Assembly: GCA_902500805.1 (NCBI GenBank)
Contig: CABVSA010000011.1
Span: forward strand, 1-64,000
Length of the DNA: 64,000 nucleotides
Direction of reading: 5' to 3'
DNA from: an uncultured Nitrospira sp.
GTDB taxonomy: Bacteria > Nitrospirota > Nitrospiria > Nitrospirales > Nitrospiraceae
Part shown: positions 18,838 to 27,900 of the stretch, one piece after another
How positions within the stretch are numbered: position 1 is the first letter of the stretch
Layout of the letters: every line of letters starts with the position of its first letter
Translations under genes and position numbers: made by a program
Notes under the pieces: model-generated
What the model was told of the DNA's origin: nothing
The model's database searches: none
The model's input: only the letters and a program-made list of their open reading frames with translations

Positions 18838-19551
18838 ATGATCCACTCCACTCCCGTGACGACTCCACAGGGGAATAGTCGCCAGATACAGGAAGGTGTG
18901 GTTCGTCTTTTCTCTGCACCGGTCCCCTATCTCGCAGGATGGGACTTGCAATGTCGCCTGCACGAGGACCGGTTTCTCGGCCTACAACCAGACACTGTTC
19001 TCATCCTGGAACACCAGCCGGTCTACACACTGGGACGACGGACCCGACAATCTGATTGGGGTGGAAATGAAATGGCATTATGTCAATCAGGCGCGGAGCT
19101 GCACCGGGTGAATCGTGGCGGCTCGGTGACGTATCACGGTCCTGGGCAAGTTGTGGCGTATCCTATTCTCAAGGTTGATCGCCATGCTACCGGGCCGAAA
19201 CAGCTCGTCCGACTCTTCGAAGACGTCGTGATTCGATTACTCGGTTCCTGGAATATCACCGGCAGTCGCCTCGAGGGAAAGCCAGGTGTTTGGGTGATGA
19301 CCCCAGAACCTCGGAAAATTGCCTTTATCGGAATACGGATCCAACGTGGGGTCACCTTGCATGGCTTGGCCATCAACGTCGATCTCGACCTGACTCCATT
19401 TCACCGGATCCACCCCTGTGGACTGACCGACTGTCTGGTCACATCAATGGCAGCGCTGCGCCACGCTCCGATCTCAGTTGATGCCGTCAAGCAGGTACTG
19501 GCTCAAACCTTCACAGAGGTGTTTTCTCTTTCTGAAACCAGTGCGGAATGA
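18838..19551 (+). CDS. lipB: Octanoyltransferase LipB
   Basis: Transfers octanoyl from ACP to lipoyl-dependent enzymes. Family motifs are HRVNRGGSVTYHGPGQVVAY, EGKPGVWV, the Lys in RKIAFIGIRI and the catalytic Cys in HPCGLTDC. 237 residues. Its stop overlaps the frame that leads into the glutamate dehydrogenase gene. No lipA is in view. Confidence 0.92.
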   Translation: MIHSTPVTTPQGNSRQIQEGVVRLFSAPVPYLAGWDLQCRLHEDRFLGLQPDTVLILEHQPVYTLGRRTRQSDWGGNEMALCQSGAELHRVNRGGSVTYHGPGQVVAYPILKVDRHATGPKQLVRLFEDVVIRLLGSWNITGSRLEGKPGVWVMTPEPRKIAFIGIRIQRGVTLHGLAINVDLDLTPFHRIHPCGLTDCLVTSMAALRHAPISVDAVKQVLAQTFTEVFSLSETSAE

Positions 19552-19595
19552 TAAACCGGTCTACACGCGCGGATGGATCGCCCTTAAGGAGGCCT

Positions 19596-20846
19596 ATGCA
19601 GGAGTTTGATACACCAACCTTCCGTTTAGCAGTGGCCCAGTTCGATCAAGCAGCGGAGGCCATGGGGCTTGATACCAATCTCCATGAGCGGCTGAAACTC
19701 CCCCAACGCTCCCTCGTGGTCAGTCTCCCAGTGCGAATGGACGACGGACGTGTTGAGGTCTTTACCGGTTACCGTGTTCAACATGATTCCTCACGAGGGC
19801 CTTCGAAGGGAGGCGTGCGCTACCATCCGGATGTACGCCTTGGCGAAGTAGCCGCCCTCGCTATGTGGATGACATGGAAGTGTGCACTCGCCGGGCTTCC
19901 CTACGGCGGTGCAAAAGGCGGGGTGCAGGTGGCTCCCAAGAGTCTTTCATCTGGTGAACTTCAGCGATTGACCAGGCGATATGCCGCAGAAATTTTTCCA
20001 CTAATTGGACCGGATAAGGACGTTCCGGCCCCTGATGTCGGCACCGATGCGCAGATCATGGCCTGGATGATGGATACGTATAGTCAGCAGGTCGGCTATG
20101 CGGTTCCAGGAGTCGTGACCGGTAAACCGCTTTCTATTGGAGGGAGTCTTGGCCGTGAGGAAGCCACCGGCAGAGGTGTCGTATATGTCACATTGGAGGC
20201 TTGTCGCCATCTCAATCTACCGATTGAGACCGCGACTGTAGCCGTGCAGGGATTTGGAAACGTCGGTGCACACACCGCTCGCATCATGCAACACCATGGC
20301 GCACGTGTGATCGCGGTCAGCGATGTCTCTGGTGGAATCTATAATCCAAAAGGACTCAATATTGAACAGCTGATGCAGCGCGACCTCAATCAACCGCTGA
20401 ATCAGACCAAGCTGGGTGACGCCATCACGAACGAGGAATTGCTTCAACTGGAGTGCACCGTCCTTGTACCCGCCGCCCTGTCGGAACAAATCACCGGCAA
20501 GAATGCCGATCGCCTGAAGTGCCGTATCCTCTCCGAGGGTGCAAACGGTCCGACGACACTGGAGGCCGACCGCATCCTGGCCGACAAGGGTATCTTTGTG
20601 ATTCCTGATATTCTCGCGAATTCGGGCGGCGTGATCGTCTCCTATTTTGAGTGGGTGCAGGACCTCCAGCGCTTTTTCTGGAGCGCCGCTGACATCCAGA
20701 ATCGCCTGCAAGACATCATTACCTCTGCCTTTCACCGGACCCTTCGATTCTCCAATGAACGACGCGTGTCCATGCGGATGGCGGCCCTCATGAGCGGGAT
20801 TGACCAGGTGGCCCAGGCGCATCTCCAACGTGGGCTCTATCCCTGA
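19596..20846 (+). CDS. gdhA: Glu/Leu/Phe/Val dehydrogenase (probable glutamate dehydrogenase)
   Basis: Reversible oxidative deamination of an amino acid. The active-site lysine block GLPYGGAKGGVQV, DVPAPDVGTDAQIMAWMMD, the NAD loop VAVQGFGNVGAHTA and the C-terminal NSGGVIVSYFEWVQ are all there. ATG 19596 is chosen because AAGGAGG precedes it by 4 bases, giving 416 residues, the usual size; the frame is open to 19548. Substrate assigned from the closest-looking subfamily (hexameric GDH). Confidence 0.9.
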   Translation: MQEFDTPTFRLAVAQFDQAAEAMGLDTNLHERLKLPQRSLVVSLPVRMDDGRVEVFTGYRVQHDSSRGPSKGGVRYHPDVRLGEVAALAMWMTWKCALAGLPYGGAKGGVQVAPKSLSSGELQRLTRRYAAEIFPLIGPDKDVPAPDVGTDAQIMAWMMDTYSQQVGYAVPGVVTGKPLSIGGSLGREEATGRGVVYVTLEACRHLNLPIETATVAVQGFGNVGAHTARIMQHHGARVIAVSDVSGGIYNPKGLNIEQLMQRDLNQPLNQTKLGDAITNEELLQLECTVLVPAALSEQITGKNADRLKCRILSEGANGPTTLEADRILADKGIFVIPDILANSGGVIVSYFEWVQDLQRFFWSAADIQNRLQDIITSAFHRTLRFSNERRVSMRMAALMSGIDQVAQAHLQRGLYP

Positions 20847-20960
20847 ATAACCGTTTGGTTGCAGACACCTCTTTCAGTTCCTCACGTATGACTTGCTCCT
20901 CGACCGGTCCCTGCGTTAGGGTGCAGGCATCCAGCCGATCGTTTGACCAAGGAACCGCTC

Positions 20961-21254
20961 GTGGATCGTAACGCGATTATCACTGCATGGGAACACCATT
21001 GTGCGGATGACTGGCCTCAGTTCTCAAGCACACATCAAGGGCCATTAATGACGATCGACACCGTGATTGGTGGTTGTGTCGTCTACTATCTCGACAGCCC
21101 GGGTGACCTCGATGAGCAGCGACGGGCCATTCTGAAGGACTGCTTGGATGACTTAGATGAGTTGACCGACCAGCTCGATGCTGAGTGCCAACCATACTTT
21201 CTCCGACTTCGACACCTCGGAAGCCTGTTGCTGGACACACAAGTCTCGTCATGA
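20961..21254 (+). CDS. Hypothetical small protein
   Basis: 97 residues from a GTG at 20961 (AAGGA upstream); the frame is open to a TTG at 20943. It is acidic and soluble, with a helical stretch RRAILKDCLDDLDELTDQLD. Not recognised. It lies downstream of gdhA with an ~114-base gap. Confidence 0.55.
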   Translation: MDRNAIITAWEHHCADDWPQFSSTHQGPLMTIDTVIGGCVVYYLDSPGDLDEQRRAILKDCLDDLDELTDQLDAECQPYFLRLRHLGSLLLDTQVSS

Positions 21255-21426
21255 TCCACAACAACAAGGATACCCTTTGAGGTTCGTAGAAATACCGCGC
21301 CTCCCTGCACGGCTTTCTTGCACGTACAGCAGATGATTCGTTACAATTTATCGAATAGGTTTTCCTGATCGAACACCTGACGACCGCAAGAGACCACCTA
21401 GCACCCTGATAGAGAGTGACCATATC

Positions 21427-21963
21427 ATGCAAAGAACTTCACAGTATTTCGCACTCGTCGTATTCATCGGCCTTCTCTCCATCTCCGGCTTCGCTCCGGC
21501 TGAACCCTATGAGTTAAGTGAACACGACGTCACAGAACCAAAGGCCATTTCGAGCAGCACCGTGTCCCTCTTTGGTGTCAAACTCGGCGATCCAGAGGGC
21601 AAAGCCGTCGAGACCCTTGAGATGCTGGTAAATCGGAAGGCGCTTGGAATTAAAGTCGAACAGGAAGCCACCTTCATCTTCCTGCTCGACCAGCGCAAAC
21701 CGACTGGTCCGATGGCCGGTGCACGGATTCAGGACGGCAAGGTCGACTTGCTGTTCATCAATAACCGATTTGCCCATCGGACAAGAGGAATCTTTCGCAA
21801 TGTCCTCAACAGCGAAAGCCCTGACGACATCAGAAAATTACTAGGCAAGGAAGAATACGGCGATGAGAACGTGATGGGGGCCATCATGGCCTATGACACG
21901 CAAGGGTTTCAGGTGAACTATCTGGGGAAAGACATCAATATAGAGTTTTCCCAACCGCATTAA
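21427..21963 (+). CDS. Hypothetical secreted protein
   Basis: 178 residues with a Sec signal peptide (FALVVFIGLLSISGFAPA). The mature part looks like a small alpha/beta domain: VSLFGVKLGDPEGKAVETLE, then GARIQDGKVDLLFINNRF and a C-terminal YGDENVMGAIMAYDTQGFQV. The layout (GVKLGDP... then YDTQGFQV) recalls small periplasmic domains with a substrate groove, but no family is assigned. Last ordinary gene before the accessory island. Confidence 0.6.
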   Translation: MQRTSQYFALVVFIGLLSISGFAPAEPYELSEHDVTEPKAISSSTVSLFGVKLGDPEGKAVETLEMLVNRKALGIKVEQEATFIFLLDQRKPTGPMAGARIQDGKVDLLFINNRFAHRTRGIFRNVLNSESPDDIRKLLGKEEYGDENVMGAIMAYDTQGFQVNYLGKDINIEFSQPH

Positions 21964-22056
21964 TTCGTCCGCCTTCCTCTCTCGTCAGCTTGTTAGGTCT
22001 TGATCCACTCCCATTGGAGGCGGACCTCCGATAGCCAGTTCTTCCTTCCCTTCGCT

Positions 22057-22125
22057 ACAAGACAGGGCCGCACACCTGCCGAGGTCTGGGCGGGCATCGA
22101 TGTGTTTACACCCAAGCCAGACTAG
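22057..22125 (+). pseudogene. 3' scrap of a DDE transposase (copy 1)
   Basis: Only the last ~20 codons remain (QGRTPAEVWAGIDVFTPKPD then stop at 22123-22125). They match the C-termini of the transposases ending at 24262 and 31077. The upstream part is gone. It marks the left edge of the accessory island. Confidence 0.75.
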
Positions 22126-22356
22126 GGTCACAAGGCGAGTGGCGAGAACACACGGGGGGCTCAAAGAGGTGCCCACCAGGATAAGAAATCCGTCTACTCG
22201 AACCGATGGGAACCGGACAAAAACAGGAGCGTTGAGCACAGAGCTTAGCTCAGACGGGAGCAGAAATCTGTTCAGGATGAGATACTGAGACAGGATTTGG
22301 AGGAAACTCTGCCACCGAATCCCTCAAAAACGTCCGCCGGATACGCGGACGGGACA
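22126..22356 (+). repeat. Transposase-associated 3' tail, copy 1, with terminal hairpin
   Basis: The 231 bases after the transposase stop end in CTCAAAAACGTCCGCCGGAT followed by ACGCGGACGGGACA. Inside this, CGTCCGC (22331-22337) pairs with GCGGACG (22345-22351). The same ending occurs after the other two transposase copies at nearly the same distance (228 and 237 bases), so it is the right end of the element. A matching inverted repeat on the left side was not found. Confidence 0.6.
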
Positions 22357-22640
22357 CCGTGATCGGCAAGGGATTGCCCTTCGCATCACAAGGTGATGTC
22401 CGTCTGGCTCCCTTTTGGGTCCGTGATGCGGGTCACTTGGTTAAACGTCGGCTCAAAGACGAAACTGGTCGTGGCCGCAATACTCTGTTCCGTGGTGGTG
22501 AGCAGATTGCCCTTGGCGTCATAGGTCATCGTGGTGACGGCACCGTTGGGCCGGGTGATTGTGAGCGAATTCCCTTGGGGGGTCCCGCTGGATCACGGTC
22601 GTCCGGTGCAACGGATCAGTGGTCGTGAGGAAGCAGGATG
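22357..22640 (-). pseudogene. rhs/YD-repeat core fragment with frameshifts (copy A)
   Basis: Translated on the minus strand this gives YD-repeat sequence (ITRPNGAVTTMTYDAKGNLL, FNQVTRITDPKGSQTDITL, then DAKGNPLPITV in another frame). At least two frame changes are needed to read through. It stops exactly where the element tail begins. It is a remnant of an rhs gene other than the one at 24931-29457. Confidence 0.75.
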
Positions 22641-22669
22641 ACGGGTAGGCGAGCATCACGCAGGCATGC

Positions 22670-22675
22670 TATACT
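22670..22675 (+). promoter_or_regulatory. Candidate extended -10 promoter of the first toxin-antitoxin pair
   Basis: TATACT preceded by TGC (extended -10 form) lies about 30 bases before the antitoxin ATG; no good -35 is visible. Confidence 0.35.
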
Positions 22676-22704
22676 CTGCGACACCGGAAGGAAAGAGGAC
22701 AGCG

Positions 22705-22962
22705 ATGAAAGCGGTCAAATGTACGAAAGACGGCGTGGTCATTCCCTCGGCCTGGGTCAAGGGTTGGGGCAAGCCCGTCGTCGCATATCGGAGTGCCGAG
22801 GTTGTAATCTTGGAATCTCCGGCTCGCGCTGCGAGCCGCAAGCGACTCGCCACGATGATCCGGAAGGTCCGCCGCGCCGCCCACGAACTCGGTCCGCTGT
22901 CTCCGGATCAAATTGCCGCCGAAGTGGCCGCAGTGCGAGCCGAGCGTGCGCGTCGTTCTTGA
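22705..22962 (+). CDS. Putative antitoxin (AbrB-like N-terminus), partner of the PIN toxin
   Basis: 85 residues from ATG 22705, with GGAAAGAGGA upstream. The first ~35 residues (KCTKDGVVIPSAW, then VVAYRSAEVVILESP) look like a small SpoVT/AbrB-type swapped-hairpin DNA-binding fold. The remainder is a basic helical tail ending AEVAAVRAERARRS, suited to wrapping a toxin. Its stop overlaps the PIN gene by about 17 bases, the common layout of antitoxin followed by toxin. The role is inferred mainly from this pairing. Confidence 0.6.
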   Translation: MKAVKCTKDGVVIPSAWVKGWGKPVVAYRSAEVVILESPARAASRKRLATMIRKVRRAAHELGPLSPDQIAAEVAAVRAERARRS

Positions 22963-23365
22963 TACCAATATCCTCGTCTCTGGGCTGATGTCCGTGAGTA
23001 GCCCACCTGCCCAGATCCTCAATGCTCTCCGAGCGGGTCAGATTGTGGCCGTGATGAGCGAGGCCACCGTAGCGGAATTGGCGCAGGTACTCCGACGCCC
23101 CGCCGTCCGCCGGTACTTGACCCACTCCGCGATCACGCCCGACGCGTTTCTTGCGGAGCTGCGGCTGCACGCCGATCTGATGATTCCCCGTCCCACCACG
23201 ACCGTGATTCGCGACGAGCAGGATCGCCCCTTCCTTGATCTGCTCGCCACGATCCCCCCACCACAATATTTTGTGACGGGGGACAAGGATTTCGAGGCCC
23301 CCCACTACAGTGGCGTGCCGGTCATCACAGCTGCCGAGTTTGCCCGCCTGCTCAGGCGTCGCTAA
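22946..23365 (+). CDS. PIN-domain toxin (COG1569-like putative VapC)
   Basis: About 139 residues from GTG 22946 (VRVVLDTNILVSGLMS). The acidic residues of a PIN ribonuclease are in place: VLDTN, EATVAELAQVL, the D/E cluster RDEQDRPFLDLLA, and TGDKDF near the C-terminus. Length and spacing fit the PIN toxins annotated as putative toxin components. It overlaps its presumed antitoxin and is followed after ~50 bases by a transposase gene. Confidence 0.8.
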   Translation: MRVVLDTNILVSGLMSVSSPPAQILNALRAGQIVAVMSEATVAELAQVLRRPAVRRYLTHSAITPDAFLAELRLHADLMIPRPTTTVIRDEQDRPFLDLLATIPPPQYFVTGDKDFEAPHYSGVPVITAAEFARLLRRR

Positions 23366-23416
23366 CTCCACCCTGCCCCCACTTCCTTACACCTGAAAGA
23401 AGGGCACCATGACACG

Positions 23417-24262
23417 ATGGCTGGCACAGCTGTCCGTGATGGGACTGCAAATCTAGCGCTGACTCAGGCGACATGTTCTGCATCGGATAGAAACGCGCCG
23501 GTGGGCACCTCGTCTTGGACAGGCACTCCGTACAAGGTCTTCGCCCAGCCGAAACCCCAGTGGGTCCGTCATGAAATTATTCGACTCAAGGCGCTGATGC
23601 CAGAGGCAGACTGTCGCACGATTGCGCATCACTTCAATCGGCGGTGGCAATCCCAACGGCAGATGACCGTGAGTAAGACCCATGTCGCGGACACCTGTCA
23701 GCGGCACCAGTATCTGATCTACGAAGCCAGACGAAAACTGAAGCATCGCGTACCACGACCCATCCCGCGGAATCGGATCTGGGCCTGTGATCTGTTGACG
23801 AAGACGGATCAGCGTGGAACTCCGCACGTCGCATTGGCGATTCTGGATCATGGCAGCCGGGCCTGTCTGCGCTTGCAGTCGCTCGCAGACAAATCGTCCT
23901 GGACGTTACTCCAGGAACTCGTGCAGGCCGTACGACGCTATGGGCGACCAGAGTTTCTTCGGACGGACAATGAAGCCGTGTTGGTGTTTCGTCTATTTCG
24001 ATTTGGCCTCTGGCTGCTCAGCATTCGTCAGCAGCGCATCGAGCCTGGCTGTCCCTGGCAAAACGGACGGGTGGAGCGGTTCATTGGAACCGTGAAGCGG
24101 GAGTTACGGCAGGAGGTGCTACCAAGTAGTCGCGAGTTTGATCGCAGGCTGAAAGAGATTCGACAGTGGTACAACCATGATCGGCCGCACGATCATCTCC
24201 AAGGCCGAACGCCAGCGGAAGTCTGGGCCGGGATCGATGTCTTCAGAGCGAGGCCGGGGTAG
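23417..24262 (+). CDS. DDE (rve-type integrase core) transposase, copy 2
   Basis: 281 residues. An N-terminal helix-turn-helix part (EIIRLKALMPEADCRTIAHH) is followed by the integrase core with Asp in WACDLLTKTD, Asp in LRTDNEA and Glu in NGRVERFIGT, then WYNHDRPHDHLQGRTPAEVW. All three catalytic acids are present, so this copy may be active. The first ~45 residues look like read-through of non-transposase sequence and the true start could be later. It is followed by the 228-base conserved tail. Confidence 0.8.
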   Translation: MAGTAVRDGTANLALTQATCSASDRNAPVGTSSWTGTPYKVFAQPKPQWVRHEIIRLKALMPEADCRTIAHHFNRRWQSQRQMTVSKTHVADTCQRHQYLIYEARRKLKHRVPRPIPRNRIWACDLLTKTDQRGTPHVALAILDHGSRACLRLQSLADKSSWTLLQELVQAVRRYGRPEFLRTDNEAVLVFRLFRFGLWLLSIRQQRIEPGCPWQNGRVERFIGTVKRELRQEVLPSSREFDRRLKEIRQWYNHDRPHDHLQGRTPAEVWAGIDVFRARPG

Positions 24263-24490
24263 CGGGGAAGAAGCAAGGAGCGAGTACGCACCATCACAAG
24301 AGGCTGTCCGGAGTGGCAAGGGATCTGACTGCTCGAACCGAGGTGGGCAGATGGGAAAAGGGAGAGCAGACAGAAGAAATTCGCGTAGGCAGACTCAGAA
24401 ATCCGGTCTCACAAGACGTTGAGAGGAGATTTGGTGGGAAATTGTCCTGTAAATCTCATGAAAACCCTCGGCGGACACGCGGACGGGACA
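24263..24490 (+). repeat. Transposase-associated 3' tail, copy 2
   Basis: 228 bases from the transposase stop to the shared end CGGCGGACACGCGGACGGGACA (ending 24490). The next base starts rhs core sequence, so this is the junction between element and rhs. The hairpin is less perfect than in copy 1. Confidence 0.6.
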
Positions 24491-24640
24491 CCGTCAGCAG
24501 GTTGCCGTTGGGGTCATACGTAAACCGCGTGAGGCCTTGCCGGGCGTCCGCAATCTCCGTCACTCGGTTGAGCCCGTCATAGCGGAACTGGGTTTGCAAG
24601 CCACGCGGATCGGTTACGCTCGTGAGTCGGAAGGCGGATA
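24491..24640 (-). pseudogene. rhs core fragment (copy B), 49 codons matching the main rhs gene
   Basis: The minus-strand translation RLTSVTDPRGLQTQFRYDGL and onward nearly repeats residues of the main rhs protein encoded around 26725-26865 (RLTSLTDARGLQTQFRYDGL). It stops at the element end at 24490. It overlaps the last codons of the immunity gene, so the end of that protein is encoded by rhs-derived DNA. Confidence 0.75.
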
Positions 24641-24934
24641 GGGAACAGTTCCTCGTGTCAACGCTAGAAAATACCCGATACCTTCTTCAAGGTTCTCAGG
24701 TCCACACCGAATACAGAACATTTCATTCCTAACAAAACAATGAGCCCAATCCATTGCGGAGCGATTTATCTTAATCGCATCATACTTGATATCCTCCAAG
24801 CTCGTACCTGCGAGAGAAATATCAACTTCCCATCCTGGGTTGTCCAACGTACGAATCTTAATCCCGTCGCCATGCTCCCAATCTCCGTCACATTGGGCCC
24901 TAAACCAAGACGACAGCTCTTCCAAATGGCTCAT
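24614..24934 (-). CDS. Immunity protein (Imm53-like) for the Rhs toxin
   Basis: 106 residues. The N-terminal half carries the Imm53-type pattern SSWFRAQCDGDWEHGDGIKI, TLDNPGWEVDISLAGT. Its ATG overlaps the toxin stop by 4 bases (ATGA), the typical tight coupling of toxin tip and immunity gene. The last residues (PPSDSRA) come from the adjacent rhs fragment, so the C-terminus may differ from other family members. Family assignment is by recognition, not by a search. Confidence 0.75.
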   Translation of the reverse strand: MSHLEELSSWFRAQCDGDWEHGDGIKIRTLDNPGWEVDISLAGTSLEDIKYDAIKINRSAMDWAHCFVRNEMFCIRCGPENLEEGIGYFLALTRGTVPYPPSDSRA

Positions 24935-27900
24935 GGCGGAATTTCTCCTGGTAGCGCAGATCGCACTCCTCCTGGCGCCGAAGGATCATGGACGTGCGGA
25001 GTAGGAATACTTTGCCCTGTATCTTTATTGTAGTGACTGGCTCCTGTACGATCAAAACGTTTCTGAGACTCCCACGGGTTTGGATCTCGAGGGTTAGATT
25101 GTGGCTTCCAAGTTTCGTAATGGTTCACCTGCCCTGTATTTGGATCTCTCCTATAAGTCGAATGCGGACCTTGGGCAGAAGGATCAGGATTTAACTTCTT
25201 TGAAGAACGTCCTTTCTTGGCAGCGTTTGCCGCCTTCACGACAGCGGTAGCCTTAGAAAGCCCACCGGCTGGGAGGAGCGAATCGGCACAGCCTAGGTTG
25301 TGCAAGCCTCGCTGTATAGGGTCCTTACGTTCCCCAATCTTAGGCGGTTCACAACCAGGCGGAATATGCCCCGGAGCTCTAACCGCTAGACCAAACGCAT
25401 CACGAAAATTGACAGGCGAATTCCAAACATAGGCATACAGATTGATATCGCCACCACCAAACTCCAACGGGTCTTCACTCAGGAACCGGCTCTGTGAGGG
25501 GCTGTAGTACCGTGCGCGGTAGTAATACAGACCATTCCCGTCGTTCTCTCGTCCCGTGAATTGGAACGGGTTGGTCGAGGTGCCCGTGACGCTGGTGGCG
25601 CCGAATGGGCCATAGGTGTAGGTCGTGGTGACGGCGCCCGCCTCGTTGGTGAGGGCCACCGTCGAGCCAAGGTCATTGGCGAGATAGTACTCGTTTCCGC
25701 TGGAGGTTTGGCGGACCAGTGGCTCGTCAATGCTGAGCGTACTCAGATAGCTGGCATTCGATGCACCGGATTCGGTGACGATGTCGGCGCCGTCATACTG
25801 ATAGGTCCTCGTTGTCCCACTGATCGTCTTGGCAATCCGACGGTCTAAGGCGTCGTAGCTGAACGTGGCGCTGGTGTTGCCGGTGATGCCGATCAACCGA
25901 TCCCGCGCATCCCAGTCATATGTCCGCACGACGGAACCGGTGCCATCTTTCTCTTTCCACAGATTCCCATTCGCATCGTATTCGAAGGATTGTCCGGCAA
26001 ATGTGGTCTGTGCATTCACCGCATCGTAGGCCGCCGTGATTGCGGGCGGCAGGGCGGTCGCGCTCTGGATCAGCTGACTCACCTGGGTCATATTGTCGGC
26101 GGGATCAAACGTGTGGGTCAGCTGCTCAAGGACCGTCGCCCCTTTCGCATGGCTCATTCCGAGCAGACGGGATGCCACATCATAGTTGTAGGTGGTCGAG
26201 ACCCCATTAGAGCGCTGCAGTTGCGTACGCCGACCCACGGCGTCATGCGTCATGGTGGCGGAGAGGCTGCCTTGTGTCACTTGAGCGAGCTGCGACTTGG
26301 CATCGTAGCCATAGGTGATGGGTTGTTGGCCATTGGCCCGCATCGTCAGGCGGCGGCTTACGGCATCGTAGGTGTAGCTCACGGTACCTTGCTGCGTCAC
26401 TTCCTGCAGCACGCGGTCGAGGACATCGTAGGTCCAGTCAATTGAGCCCGTTCCACTATCCGTGAGCTTCGTCACGTTGCCCACAGCATCGTACGCAGCG
26501 CTGACATTCGTACCATCCGCGTAGATCGTCTTCGTCCGTCGGTTCAGCCCATCGTACTCAAACGTCGTCTGCTGATTCTTCCGATCCGTGAACTGGCTCA
26601 AGTTTCCCGCCAGGTCGTACTGGTAACTCTCTGGACGATTTAATGCATCTTTACGCGTGGCCAGCCGATCCATATTGTCGTACGTGTAGGTCGTCTGCTG
26701 ATTCTTGGCGTCGATCACCGTCAGCAAATTCCCATTCGGATCATAGGCAAAGCGGGTGAGGCCCTGCCTGGCATCGGCGATTTCCGTCACTCGGTTGAGC
26801 CCGTCATAGCGGAACTGGGTCTGCAAGCCTCGGGCATCCGTCAGACTCGTCAGTCGCGACACGGCGTCATATGCCCGAATGGTTTCGTTGTTCAAAGGAT
26901 CTTTAGTTGAGATCAGATTCCCGTTCGTATCATAGGCAAATGTCGTGGGTGGCTCCGTCGCAATCGGGCCTTGCACACTCGTGGGCTGCCCGAATGCATT
27001 GTAGGCGATGGTCGTCACATGCGTGAGCGGATCTTTCACCGTAAGCAGATTCCCGTTCGCGTTGTCGTAGGTGAACTCGGTCATGTTGTTCAAGGCATCG
27101 ATGATCCTCGTCACTCGGTTCCAGGTCGGATGATACTCAAACTGCGTCGGTTGATTATTGGGATCAATGATCTTTTTCACATTTCCTGCGGCATCATATT
27201 CGTACCTGGTCGTCCGACCCAGCGCGTCGGTGCTGCTCAGCACTTGATTCGCGGCACTGTAGACCGTGGTGCTGGTTTGCCCCAAGGCATCGGTGGTGCT
27301 GATGGGATAACCGCGGGTATTAAATCTCGTGATCGTCGTATTCCCTCGTGGATCCACGACGGTCGTGGCGAGCACTGTCCCGCCCGTCATGCTGTAGCCC
27401 GCTTGGAAATTCTCCCACGAATCCACCGTGGGACAAGGCGCTGCTCCTCCTACGAGCACGGTGCTGTAGGGGATGGCCGTCCCGGGCGGTAGGACCGGGC
27501 ACCCCGGACCGCTCCTGGTCCCGCCGCTCACCTGATACCGGAACCGGAATTCGCTGCCGTCCGCCTGAATCTGCCGGAGCACCCGTCCACTGGAGCCGTA
27601 GAAGTTCTGGAGATAGGTGATGTTCTTCGGATCCGTGATGCGGGTCATCCGGTTGTTATTGTCGTACTCATAGCGCGTCGTCCCGCCTTCGGGATCGGTG
27701 ACGGTGGCCAGATTCCCTTGCCCGTCGTAGGCATATTGCACGGTGCGCCCAATGGGATCGGTCACCCGCGTGGCGCGATTACTGCCATCATAGTCGAGGA
27801 GGAGTTGTCGCCCGTCCGGGCCGGTGATCGTCGTGATCCTGGTGCCGCTCCAGGTATTGGTGATGGTGTTGTTGTTGCGATCACGCTGCTGCGTGAGGCC

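Noticed and set aside
22126-22356. The terminal hairpin as an integron attC site
   Set aside because: No integron core sequences (GTTRRRY) or cassette array; the hairpin is always tied to the transposase tail.
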